Positions 55,160 to 64,000 of a DNA stretch of 64,000 bases are shown piece after piece (the first letter of the stretch is position 1; each line of letters starts with the position of its first letter). Both the position numbers and the translations under genes were made by a program. The notes beneath the pieces are model-generated. The model ran no database searches and was not told the DNA's origin. It saw only the letters and a list, made by a program, of their open reading frames with translations. The stretch covers positions 276,056,411 to 276,120,410 of the forward strand of contig OZ010786.1 of the NCBI GenBank assembly GCA_963932465.1, given 5' to 3'. This DNA is from Maratus speciosus (Eukaryota > Arthropoda > Arachnida > Araneae > Salticidae).

Positions 55160-55732
55160 ACCATAAGCAAAGTTAAAGATATTTATCTCTTGATAGGTAC
55201 AGCATCCCAAAATAAGTCAAAAATTTTGCATAAGCCATGAGAAATACATCATTTTTATTTCATAAATAGAAAGCCCAAAGTGTAAACTTTTATTTAAAAT
55301 AAAAAGAAATTGGAAATTTCATTTGCCTTTTTGTGTAGAGCCTTTTTCGTAAAGTCACAAAAATTTGGAAAAATAACCATAACTTTCAACTTTGGTTTAA
55401 TTTCTTGGCCCTAAACATTTAAAATTAATTTTTTAAATATTTTTTTATTAAAATCTGCGTCTTTTGATGTACTTACGGTGATATTTTTAAAATGATTCGC
55501 ATTTTAGATCCAGAGAAACAATTTTTTGAAAATGGAACTGCAGTCTAAAAATACAGACTCAGAAATGTGCGATTTGAGAAAAATCCAAAAATTGGACCCC
55601 CCATATCTCACAAACTATGACGCCTAGGAAGGAAAAATTTCTGATGTATTCATATCATGATAGAATTAGTATATACATCAAGTTTCATCCAAATCCCTGG
55701 GGGTCGGGTTACAAGGTCTGGTTGAATGACTC
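55160..55732 (-). repeat. Right terminal inverted repeat
   Basis: Continuous right copy, about 570 bp. It matches, in inverted form, 48609-48690 joined to 52141-52640; this is the evidence that the foldback was inserted later. Confidence 0.9.
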
Positions 55733-56690
55733 TCTACTGACATAAAATATAGTCTTTTTTTCGGAGCAGCTATGGTCACAAACATTATTTTAAGTTGGCT
55801 ATGTAGTTTGAAAGATAAACCTCACAAACGCACAAACATTAATAATATTATACATTTTATAATAGTATAACGCTTTATAAAATTAGCATAGATGTACAGA
55901 TACAAAAGCCATTTATCTGTTACAAACTAAAGTGCCCGGCGTTGCCCAGATTTTGAAGAATGTTTGTTCTGAAAAATCAATTTCAAAATTTAACATACAA
56001 CATAAAACAAACATTAAAAAAAGCAGTCGAAGTGTTGTACACATGAATCAAATGGAAACACAATATAAAAATGTATAAATGCATATAACAGACGCAAAAG
56101 ATCGGGTATTTTATCATGTTTCAATACGTTTTTTCACACTCATATGACGTTATACTATATTCCCCACGTCCTTTATAGTTCCAATACGACGTAATATTTT
56201 CCTTTTTCACTCGGAAATCTTGAAATAGAAAAGTTATGAAGTTATATTCGTTTTCATTTAAATTCGTCAAACTATTTATTTCATTTACATTTTTCACGTG
56301 GAAACCTTGCAATAGAAAAGGTATGAACTAATATTCACCTTTTTTTAAATTCGGCAAACTATTTATTTCATTTTCATTTTTCACGTGGAAATCTTACATT
56401 AGAAAATTAATTGTTGTAGTAAGAATTTTATTGTATATTTTAATTGTTGGTAACTGCTATAACGAAAAATTTTTTAATTTGATAAAAAATTGCCGTTAAA
56501 TTGGTGGTTTTTAATTAACTAAAAATTAACTATAAATTATTTCGATTCCGGATTACTTTAGTTGCCTCGGTCGTCTTTTAAAACACATGCACGTATCTTT
56601 TCACAATTCTGGCTTCCAAACTGTGAATTTGTATAGAATTTCAAACAGACAGATAGACAAATTTTCATTTTTATATATTAGATTATATAC
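55733..56690 (+). repeat. Segmental duplication, copy 2, right part (with Rep-A at 55927)
   Basis: Matches 43839-44848: 'ctgacataaaata..gtct', 'aagttggctatgtagttt', 'gccatttatctgttacaaac', then Rep-A with its 'cagacagatagacaaatttt' tail. About 90 bp of Rep-A interior are missing near 56100. Confidence 0.88.
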
Positions 56691-57782
56691 AAACATAAAT
56701 AACTTATCTAATACGTGTTGGCAGATGCATTTTTAAATATAAATATATATATATAAACCAGTATAATACTTATTCTGTTTTATTTTCGTAGTCATTTATA
56801 TCATTTGGCAAAAAATCTCACTTTCTTAACTCCGAATTGCGCGCTTTTTACAAAAATGCCAAAGTCCATTTAACAGCGAAATACCATGAAAAGCATTAAA
56901 TGCATGCTAATAAGGTACTTAGAATGCGACATTTACGATCAACCATTAGTGGCTTTCAATCTTATAGTTTGGCGATAGATTTTTGGTCGATGGGATAACT
57001 AAGTAGTACCAAATACTGTACTGCAATTTAACTGCAATTTAACTTAATCTTCTCTATTCTACTAATTTAAGATTTTTAACTTCTAAACATCGCACATTTT
57101 CTATTTTTATACCGTCGTAATGGGAAGAAAAGTTAATTTTAAATACAATTTGATTGAAAACTGCAATTAAATTTATTTTTGAAACATTAATTTTTTGTAG
57201 TTTTTAGCGCCATTTGTTTAATTTTAGCAACACAAGTACTCCATTTCTGTAGAAAGTAGGTGGAAAATAGTTAGAAAATAGTAATTATGCGTTTTTGTTG
57301 CCTTTTTCCCTTAACAAATTAAAAATATATAGTTAAAATACGTGCTATTTTGAAAAAATATAAATGAATGATTTCTGATAAAATGTGGAGCTGTTATAGA
57401 CGACATCTCTTTTTTGGATTTGTGTATTATTCAGCGATATCCTTAGTGATAGTCCTATGCGTACTTTACTGTAGAAGTAGCTTAAGATTGGATCGTAAAT
57501 GAAGAAATCTTCAGCGGATACGGATGACGTCATTCTGTACAAAAATAAAAGTGTGTGTTTTAAATCTTAAAACTGAAATATGTTTTGTACTATCTATATT
57601 TATGTATTTGGTTTGTCATCGGTTGTGACACTAAATTCTGAAAAAACAGACTTCCCGTTTTCTAGTTTTTCTCAAACTTTGTGTAGTTTCGGTCTCAAAA
57701 AGTGAGATTTGTTGCAAAAAGATATAAATAGCTATGAAAACAAACTTGATGAACATTTATACTTATTTTTACAAGCAAATAT
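56691..57782. other. A+T-rich sequence with a half Rep-X
   Basis: 56926-57008 matches the right half of Rep-X ('gatcaaccatta.tggc', 'tagtttggcgatagattttt', 'ggtcgatgggataac'). No left half was found. One TGACGTCA lies at about 57525. No gene seen. Confidence 0.6.
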
Positions 57783-57934
57783 GGCACAGATGTCATAAAC
57801 GTACAGAGGTACCTAATTGGCGCCAAAGTGGCGTTACTTTGCCTGACATAGTAAGCAGTGATGGCTCGTAACTGTCATATTTTGGGGCACTATTTGCATG
57901 GCGGACAGTATTATTCTTATCTTACAATTATTTT

Positions 57935-59588
57935 TTGAAAGAAATCAAACGATTAAACAATACACACTTTATACATACAACCATGGAAGGTTCAACCCCG
58001 TATACAACTAAATTAGAAACTGTTAATGACCTTTTAAATTATCATTTTCCCATACATAGCAACGCCTCAGCCCCCACTTTTGGACCCAGCGGCGGAGGGA
58101 GACACTTTTTCTCCTCCCCCTCCACCATTTTCATATAAAGAGATATCAACAGCAATACAAAAGCAAAATAATCTAAAACCCCCTGGATTCGTCAAAATAG
58201 ATGCATTTATAATAAAAAACCTAAATAAATAATTCAAATTTTTTATTCGCGAACTTTTCAATAAATGCTTAAATCTTAATTACTTCCCTAAACAGTGGAA
58301 GATGGCTAATGTAATATTTTTCACTAAAAGAAATAAAAACCCGAAGCAACCATCTTCATACAGACCCATTTGTCTCCTTCCAATGCTGGGAAAGATTTAT
58401 GAACGTTTAATTAAACACAGACTAAATTATTACCTAGAAAACAATAAATTTTTTCATGACTCACAGTACGGCTTTCGTGAAGGAAGAAGTACTATATAAA
58501 TTCTTAATAAACTAAAATACACAGCTAAAAATTATCTTAAAAATAAAAAATTTAAATATTGTGGAATTGTCTCGTTCAATATAGTGGGAGCCTTTGACAA
58601 CATAGATTGGGCCACTTTGGGTCGACTTATTAATCAACTCCCAATCCCCTATTACCTAAAACAAATTCTCTTGAGTTTCCTATCAAGCAGAGAACTGATA
58701 AACAACTATTTAACCAACAATATAAATAGACCCACCTATCAAGGCTGCCCACAGGGGTCGTGCCTCGGCCCGCTCCTGTGGCTCATAATCGCAAATGTAA
58801 TACTCACGGAGTTCTACGAGAAGTTTGAGGACCTGTTCGCATTCTGCGATGATTTCAACCTCATAATTAAAGCTAACAGCAGACAATCTCTAGAAACAGA
58901 AACAAACACTAAAATAAAATATTTCTATGAAATCTGTAATAGACTTAATCTAGCTATATCGCAAGATAAAATTAAATTCATCTTACTCGGCAAAAATACT
59001 ATGGGCAATCGTCCACCAATTCTAAAACTAAATAATCATAATATTCAGTTAGTTATAAACATTAAAATTTTAGGACTAATTTTTCAAAGTACACTAAATT
59101 GGGATTTACATATTACAAATATTAAAGGCAAAATTACTCAACTAACTTCATCTATAAAGCGGGTCTTCACGGCCACGTGGGGCGTGTCCAGGGAATACCT
59201 TAGAGTGTGGTATATCACTGTTTTGGAAAAAATTGTAGCTTATGGATCGGATGTGTGGTTCGGTGACCTCAGGGTGATCGATAAGCGTGCCCTCCAGTCC
59301 ATACAAAGAATCTGTCTAACATCTATCACTAAATCATGCAAAAACGTTTCAACGCACACACTACAAATTTTATTAGGAATACCTCCATTATTAATCACAT
59401 TAGAACATAAATCCATTAAATACAAATTTTTACATAATAAAGAAATAATATTAACTAAACACACACCAATTAGTAATAAACACGTAGAAAATATATTACA
59501 CAAATATCAAATAAATCCTGAAATAAATATTAACAATTTAATTAATACTGACAAAGTAATCAGTCATCCAAACATTATCAAGATGTAA
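57935..59588 (+). pseudogene. LINE reverse transcriptase, with stops
   Basis: Target-primed RT. A linker frame (EGSTPYTTKLETVNDLLNY) runs 57935-58138. A shift in a C-run near 58085-58115 leads into the frame that carries the rest. That frame has stops near 58228 and at 58497-58499. Motifs: PSSYRPICLLPMLGKIYERL, SQYGFREGRST, motif A SFNIVGAFDNIDW, YQGCPQGSCLGPLLW, and the catalytic box FAFCDDFN with CDD at 58845-58853. Motif A should have Asp where Asn is now (AAT at 58578-58580), so catalysis is lost as well. The thumb-like region continues to the TAA at 59586. The RNase H and long C-terminus place it with I-, R1- or LOA-type LINEs. Confidence 0.9.
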
Positions 59589-60416
59589 ACTGACGGTTCT
59601 AAGGTGGACTCTGGCACGGCATATGCTGTAGTGGCCTACCTTCAAAACACAAAAAGTTTTGAAAAAACTGTTAAAATACGTACAGATAATTCTATTTTTC
59701 AGGCGGAGCTGCATGCAGCCATCACAGCCATTAATTGGGCAATAAATTCTACTCACAACAGATTCCAAATATTCTCTGACAGCCAATCGGCAATTAAAGC
59801 ATTGCTTAAATTATTCCCAACAAATCCCGATATCTATAACATTCAAATTAAAATTAAAAAACATCAAAATAAATTAATTTACTTAACTTGGATTAAAGGT
59901 CATATTGGAATAGCAGGAAAGGAACTGGCGGACAAGCTAGCGAATGACGCTGCTCAGTACTGCAACCTTCCAGTAGATCGGAGTATTAGATTACCTCGAT
60001 CATATTTATTAAAATGCATCAATTCACAATTACTGGATAGGTGGGAGCACAACTGGGATCACCCAGGGAGCGGCCGATTTACGCATCAGATTGTGCCAAA
60101 GGTTCAACAAAAGCTAATTGTTAACGACAAAGTTTCCATTTATTTCCTTACGGGCTGCGGTAGCTTTCCATCTTTTCTTCATCGCATAAACAAGAAAGAA
60201 AACGATCTCTGCAAGTGTGGTGTCCAAGGAGACCCACTACATTATCTATTTGGCAATTGCAAATATATGAAATTTAAATTCAAGCGAACAGGACCCTCAA
60301 TCTTCGCAGATATTCTTAAGATTATTAATGATCCCATTCAGCTCAAAAAGTTATATGAAAACTATAACATTCTCAACAGTTTTTACTCATTTATAAATTA
60401 TAAATTTCTAGCTTAA
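59589..60416 (+). pseudogene. LINE RNase H and C-terminal zinc region
   Basis: It follows the RT in the same frame. A TAA at 59586-59588 replaces the residue just before TDGSK, so one nonsense change separates the domains. RNase H residues are all present: TDGS (Asp), FQAELHAAI (Glu), IFSDSQSAIKAL (Asp), and WIKGHIGIAGKELADKLAN (His/Asp). A second part (FLTGCGSFPSFLHRI, then CKCG...HYLFGNC) is the cysteine-histidine tail common in I- and R1-like LINEs. The frame is otherwise intact for 270 codons to 60416. Confidence 0.92.
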
Positions 60417-61346
60417 TTCTATACTATTTAACTTTTCCAAACGTAGTTCTGGCTGTGGTCTGGGGTATTCGTGTCGGCCTGGTTATATTTTATATTAAAT
60501 GTAATTAATTTATACTCCTGGCAAGTTTTCTTCGACTGAGTCATCTTCAAATACCAATTCTTTTCTATAAAGTGTAAATAGCAACTTTCATTATTCCAGT
60601 ACAGATTCTTAATTATTATTGGAGTATTATTGTGTTGTAAATTTAGATATAACTATTATACACAATTTCTTATACTTTTATAATAGTGCATAATATTAAT
60701 TATTGTTCTCATCTTGTATCTTAATACTAAATTTTTAGTGTAGATTTAAAAATAATTTTTGTATCATGTATCTTACATAATATCTCAAACATAGTATCAT
60801 TGTATTGTAAATTTGTAAATAATTATTATCTACAATTACTTATACTTTCATAATAGTGCATAATATTAATTATTATTTGCATCTTGTACCTTAATACTTA
60901 TTTTTAGTACAGAGTTAAAAATAATTTTGCATCATATGCCTTGAAAATAGCTTTAAGTGTTGCAAATATCACATTTGTACATGGTTTAAATTGATGTTAG
61001 TATTGTGAATCCTGAAAATAACATAAAAGTGTTGTAAATATGTAGGTAATTGTGATCAAAAAAGTTTAATATCAAATTCTAAAAACTATGCATATTTATA
61101 TGTTATAATAATGAATATTTCTCTCAAATATAATTATAGGGGTCATCTGTAAATATTTATTGCACACACTTTCAATAATTGTCATATATCTAACATTGTT
61201 ATTTCTCCTAAACTAAAAAAAAAAAAAAAATATTGAAGGAGTTCCGCAGGTAGTAAAACTTTTCCCTGCCCTGTGCTTGGGGGTTACACCTAACCATAAG
61301 CCAAAAGCGGGTTCCCAGGGTGGGTGCTTACTTACTTACTTACTTG
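60417..61346 (+). other. LINE 3' region with internal tandem duplication
   Basis: About 0.9 kb without coding. 60655-60780 and 60833-60955 are direct copies ('ttataatagtgcataatatt', 'catcttgta.cttaatact'), step about 178 bp. An A-run lies at 61217-61232. The last 90 bp are more G+C-rich ('cagggtgggtgcttacttac'). Confidence 0.75.
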
Positions 61347-61730
61347 TTGAATGGTCGAATATTCTGCCAAACAATTATGGCAAAGACTTCTTTTAAAGCA
61401 ATAGTGGTAAGAGAAGAATAAATTTGGCAGCTATGGATTTAGTGCCCCCAAAATGCCAGTCACGCGCCACCACTGATGTAACCATATATAACGTTATTAT
61501 AAATTGTTTTTTTTCTATAATTATGTCATTTATTGATTGTTATTTCCTTTTAAAAATAATAGAAAATATCTTGTTTATCACTTTATTTTGTTTTCATATT
61601 GAAATAAAAAATAACGTGCTATTATAGCACGCTATTTTTTAATTTATGTAACTGGTATTCGAAACGACGTTTTCGCCAAATTGGTATAAAAAAATCACGC
61701 CAAACCCGGTGCGTATATAGCATCTGTGAC

Positions 61731-62670
61731 ATAAATATAAACATTTTATTTATATATATATATATATATATCATTGCTTTTTATATACAATTTACATTTG
61801 TTTGTATATAAAAATAGGTAAGTGGTTTGTTCACACAAAATAAATTTTATAAATCTTTAAAAAATTGCTTGAGTATATGAAACAATAAATAAGTTGCACG
61901 AAAATACGCATAAAAAGCTTACTTGTCTCGCCAAATCTATTTTCTTTATCTCGCAAAGGACTTTATACAGAAATAGTACCAATTTAATTTTTAAAGACTA
62001 AAAAGAAATTAATATAAATGGATTTTTTTTTTTGAAAATCATACTTTCATTGAAATTCACAAAAATTTAGAACACATATATGTTTTTAAATGTACTAAAT
62101 AGTAGAAAAGTCTTGAAAAAAAACCTTAAATTTAAATCGGTAAGTTCAATTATGGAAGATAAAATGATTTAAATGGGAATTTTGCCAAATTAGCCAGTTA
62201 TCTCCAAGTTGGCTTCATATATAAAAAATTTTTGTTGCCAAATTTGACGATATTTCGACACGTTGGCCAAAGTTTGGCGATATCGCGGTAACCCTGTCAT
62301 TAGTACTTTTCAAAAAATACTCATTGTTGAAGCTAATGCTGATTTGTCTATAGAAAATCAAACGTAAACATTAATTCACCCACCCCACTACCGTCGCCCC
62401 CTTAGGGACCGAATTTTGAAAATCAATGTCCAATTCATGTATTGCCCTCAGGAATGCATATATATTCCAAATTTCAAAACTCTATGTCAACAGGAAGTGG
62501 GTGAAAAATGAATCAAAAGATTTGAGTGCCACAGACAAATATAATTGTAAGTTAAAAGAAAGCATGTAAAAAACAAGTGGATAAGTGTGATCAGAGATCG
62601 CACAGAGGATTTTGTGTAATATTCATTTCAAAACATTTTATCCTTTTGAAAAATCTGTTAGTTCCACATT
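61731..62670. other. Unassigned sequence, (ta)n run at 61752
   Basis: A run of about ten TA lies near 61752-61771. From about 62225 to 62300 'ttgccaaatttgacgatatt' and 'agtttggcgatatcgcggta' resemble, inverted, 13485-13590. No gene seen. Confidence 0.45.
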
Positions 62671-62675
62671 TCGCA

Positions 62676-62801
62676 ACCAGGGGCGCATTCTAGTCTAAAT
62701 AAACCCCTATTAGAACGAACCTTCGCTTTATATACTCTCCGTAGCTATATTAGTCAAGGGGATTGGGCCAATAGCACCCGAGATAAGTAGGCGCCCCTGG
62801 T
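62676..62801. mobile_element. Candidate short MITE, CAGGGGCGC ends
   Basis: ACCAGGGGCGC at 62676 and inverted GCGCCCCTGGT ending at 62801. CAGGGGC is a hAT-like start, but I see no clear 8-bp duplication. Confidence 0.5.
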
Positions 62802-62899
62802 GGTAAAAAGTTGAACCAAAACATGTAAGACTATGATTTATAATATGAAATAATGAGCAAAGGGGTGTCGACAAAAGTTGGAAAAGTGCTCCCCGGGTG

Positions 62900-64000
62900 A
62901 AAAGGGCAGAGGTTTGAAAAATTGCTTAAAATACACAACTTAGAGCCCGGAGGAGTAAATAATATAAGACTTTTTGAAAATTTTTGGATTTGCCGTGTGG
63001 TTTGAGATATTCAGCTATACATATGCAAAAATTCATGTCTCCAACTTAATTAGGGGCTCTCTTAGAAAGAATTGCTTAAAATACATATATGGTAGCTCAA
63101 GGGGTTAAACGTAAGACCTTTTCAAGATTTTATGATTTGTTGCCTGGCCTCAGGTTTTCTGCTATAAGTATGCAAAATTTCAAATCTCCAATTTAATAAG
63201 GGGCTCAGTTAGAAAGAATTGCTTAAAATGCGCATGAGGGAGCCCAAAGGGTTAAATGAACGATTTTTTTTTAATTTTATGAATTGTCGTATGATATGTG
63301 GTGTTCAGCTATAAGTATGCAAAATTTCACTTCTCAGACTAATTAGGGGCTCACTTAGAAAGAATTGTTTAAAATACACATGTGGGAGCCCAAAGGGTTA
63401 AATGTATGGCTATTTCAAAATTTTATGGTTTGTCATATGATGTGAGGTGTTCAGATATAAGTATGCAAAATTTCACGACTCCAACTTAAATAGGCGCTCA
63501 CTTAGAAAGAATTGTTTAAAATACACATGTGGGAGCCTAAAGGTTAAATGTACGACTTTTTCAAAATTTTATAATTTGATGTTTGATATGAGGTTTTATG
63601 CTATAAGTATGCCAAATTTCACGCCTCCAACCTAATTAAGAACTCACTTAGAAAGATTTGTTTAAAATACACATGTGGGAGACCAAAGGGTTAAATGTAC
63701 AGCTTTTTCAAAATTTTATAGCTTGTCTTTTGATGTGAGGTGTTCAGCTATAAGTATGCAAAATTTCACGCCTCCAACCTAATTAGGGCTGGCTCACTTA
63801 GAAAGAATTCTTTATAATACACATGTAGAAGCCTAAAGGTTAAATGTACGACTTTTTCAAAATTTTATGATTTGTTGTTTGATGTGAGGTTTTATGCTAT
63901 AAGTATGCCAACATTCACGCCCCCAACCCAATTAGGGACTCACCTAGAAAGAATTGTTTAAAATACACATGTGGGAGCTCAAAGGGTTAAATGTACGACT
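62900..64000 (+). repeat. ~147-bp tandem array (right), runs off the window
   Basis: About eight units ('ttcagctataagtatgcaaa', 'cacttagaaagaattg.tt', 'aaatacacatgtgggagc') near 62968, 63115, 63262, 63407, 63556, 63702, 63850 and 63997. Same family as 45600-46740 but a distinct subtype ('cacatgtgggagcc' here, 'cacaagttagagcccag' there). It continues past base 64000. Confidence 0.9.

Larger units (their letters stand above)
48609..55732. mobile_element. 7.1-kb DNA transposon with long terminal inverted repeats
   Basis: Left end GGTCATTCCATGTGAATTC then 'tgtaacccgacc' and 'gggatttggatgaaact'. The right end, inverted, reads GAGTCATTCAACCAGACC with the same two words. Adding the inner arms (52141-52640 and 55160-55680), each terminal repeat is about 600 bp. 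The left one is split by the foldback at 48691-52140. The interior holds internal direct repeats and a decayed protein fragment. Without the foldback the element is about 3.7 kb. Its class is not settled. Confidence 0.85.
57935..61345 (+). mobile_element. LINE (I/R1-like, with RNase H), 5'-truncated
   Basis: Retains the end of the linker, RT, RNase H and 3' region of a second ORF. There is no endonuclease or ORF1, so it is truncated at the 5' end. The 3' end is a (TTAC)n tail at 61328-61346. Several stops and a frameshift show it is dead. Confidence 0.88.
57856..61475. mobile_element. hAT-like element carrying the LINE
   Basis: Left CAGTGATGGCTCGTAACTG and, inverted right, CAGTGGTGGCGCGTGACTGG, each continuing 'cat.ttttgggg.cacta' (about 40 bp of terminal repeat). 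CAGTG.TGGC is a common hAT start. Flanks ATAGTAAG and ATGTAACC fit a diverged 8-bp duplication of 'atggtaacc'. Without the LINE it is a ~200-bp MITE. Confidence 0.75.
57783..61730. mobile_element. Rep-D copy 3, opened by nested insertions
   Basis: Left end GGCACAGATGTCATAAACG; inverted right end 'gtcacagatgctatatacgc'. Flanking 8-mers GCAAATAT and ATAAATAT match at 6 of 8. Inner right text 'cgttttcgccaaattggt' and 'aaaatcacgccaaac' is that of copies 1 and 2. It contains the hAT-like element below. Confidence 0.72.

Overview
This window is eukaryotic, A+T-rich intergenic DNA built almost entirely of old, broken and nested transposable elements. I find no intact gene. A BEL/Pao element, a Mag-like Gypsy element, a LINE with an RNase H domain, Helitron-like ends, TTAA-bounded and 8-bp-TSD miniature elements and arrays of tRNA-Lys-like sequence together point to an arthropod. 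An arachnid is a guess from overall character, not something the sequence proves.

Layout. 1-5.3 kb: diverged tandem arrays and small inverted repeats. 5.30-10.78 kb: a BEL/Pao retrotransposon with two 206-bp LTRs and an exact 5-bp target duplication, inserted into a ~115-bp tandem array that resumes on its far side. 12.6-30.86 kb: one Mag-like Gypsy element. Its two ~160-bp LTRs lie 18 kb apart because Helitrons, MITEs and satellite-bearing elements have been stacked inside it; gag, RT, RNase H and integrase pieces survive in order. 30.9-35.1 kb: a duplicated 250-bp block, a TTAA-bounded MITE, a satellite-bearing repeat and a 1.5-kb foldback. 37.38-38.25 kb: four tandem tRNA-Lys-like pseudogenes. 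39-44.85 kb: tandem Rep-A copies, a 1.19-kb tandem duplication and the first copy of a segmental duplication. 44.85-47.3 kb: a Helitron-like start, a 145-bp array and a Tigger-like MITE dimer. 47.97-56.69 kb: the second copy of the segmental duplication, split by a 7.1-kb DNA transposon that is itself split by a 3.4-kb foldback made of 9+9 inverted units of ~150 bp. 57.78-61.73 kb: a three-level nest (LINE inside a hAT-like element inside a second hAT-like element). 62.9-64.0 kb: a 147-bp array running off the window.

Repeat names used below. Rep-A: dispersed element ending near a 'cagacagacaaattttcat' tail. Rep-E: satellite-bearing element ending in a 'tactttctt...aagaaagta' hairpin. Rep-X and Rep-D: small hAT-like elements with 8-bp target duplications. 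Hel-alpha, Hel-beta and Hel-gamma: Helitron-like families, 5' TC and 3' CTAG followed by T. No gene set here works together as a host pathway; what functional logic survives is that of retrotransposon polyproteins (gag, protease, RT, RNase H, integrase), all inactivated.
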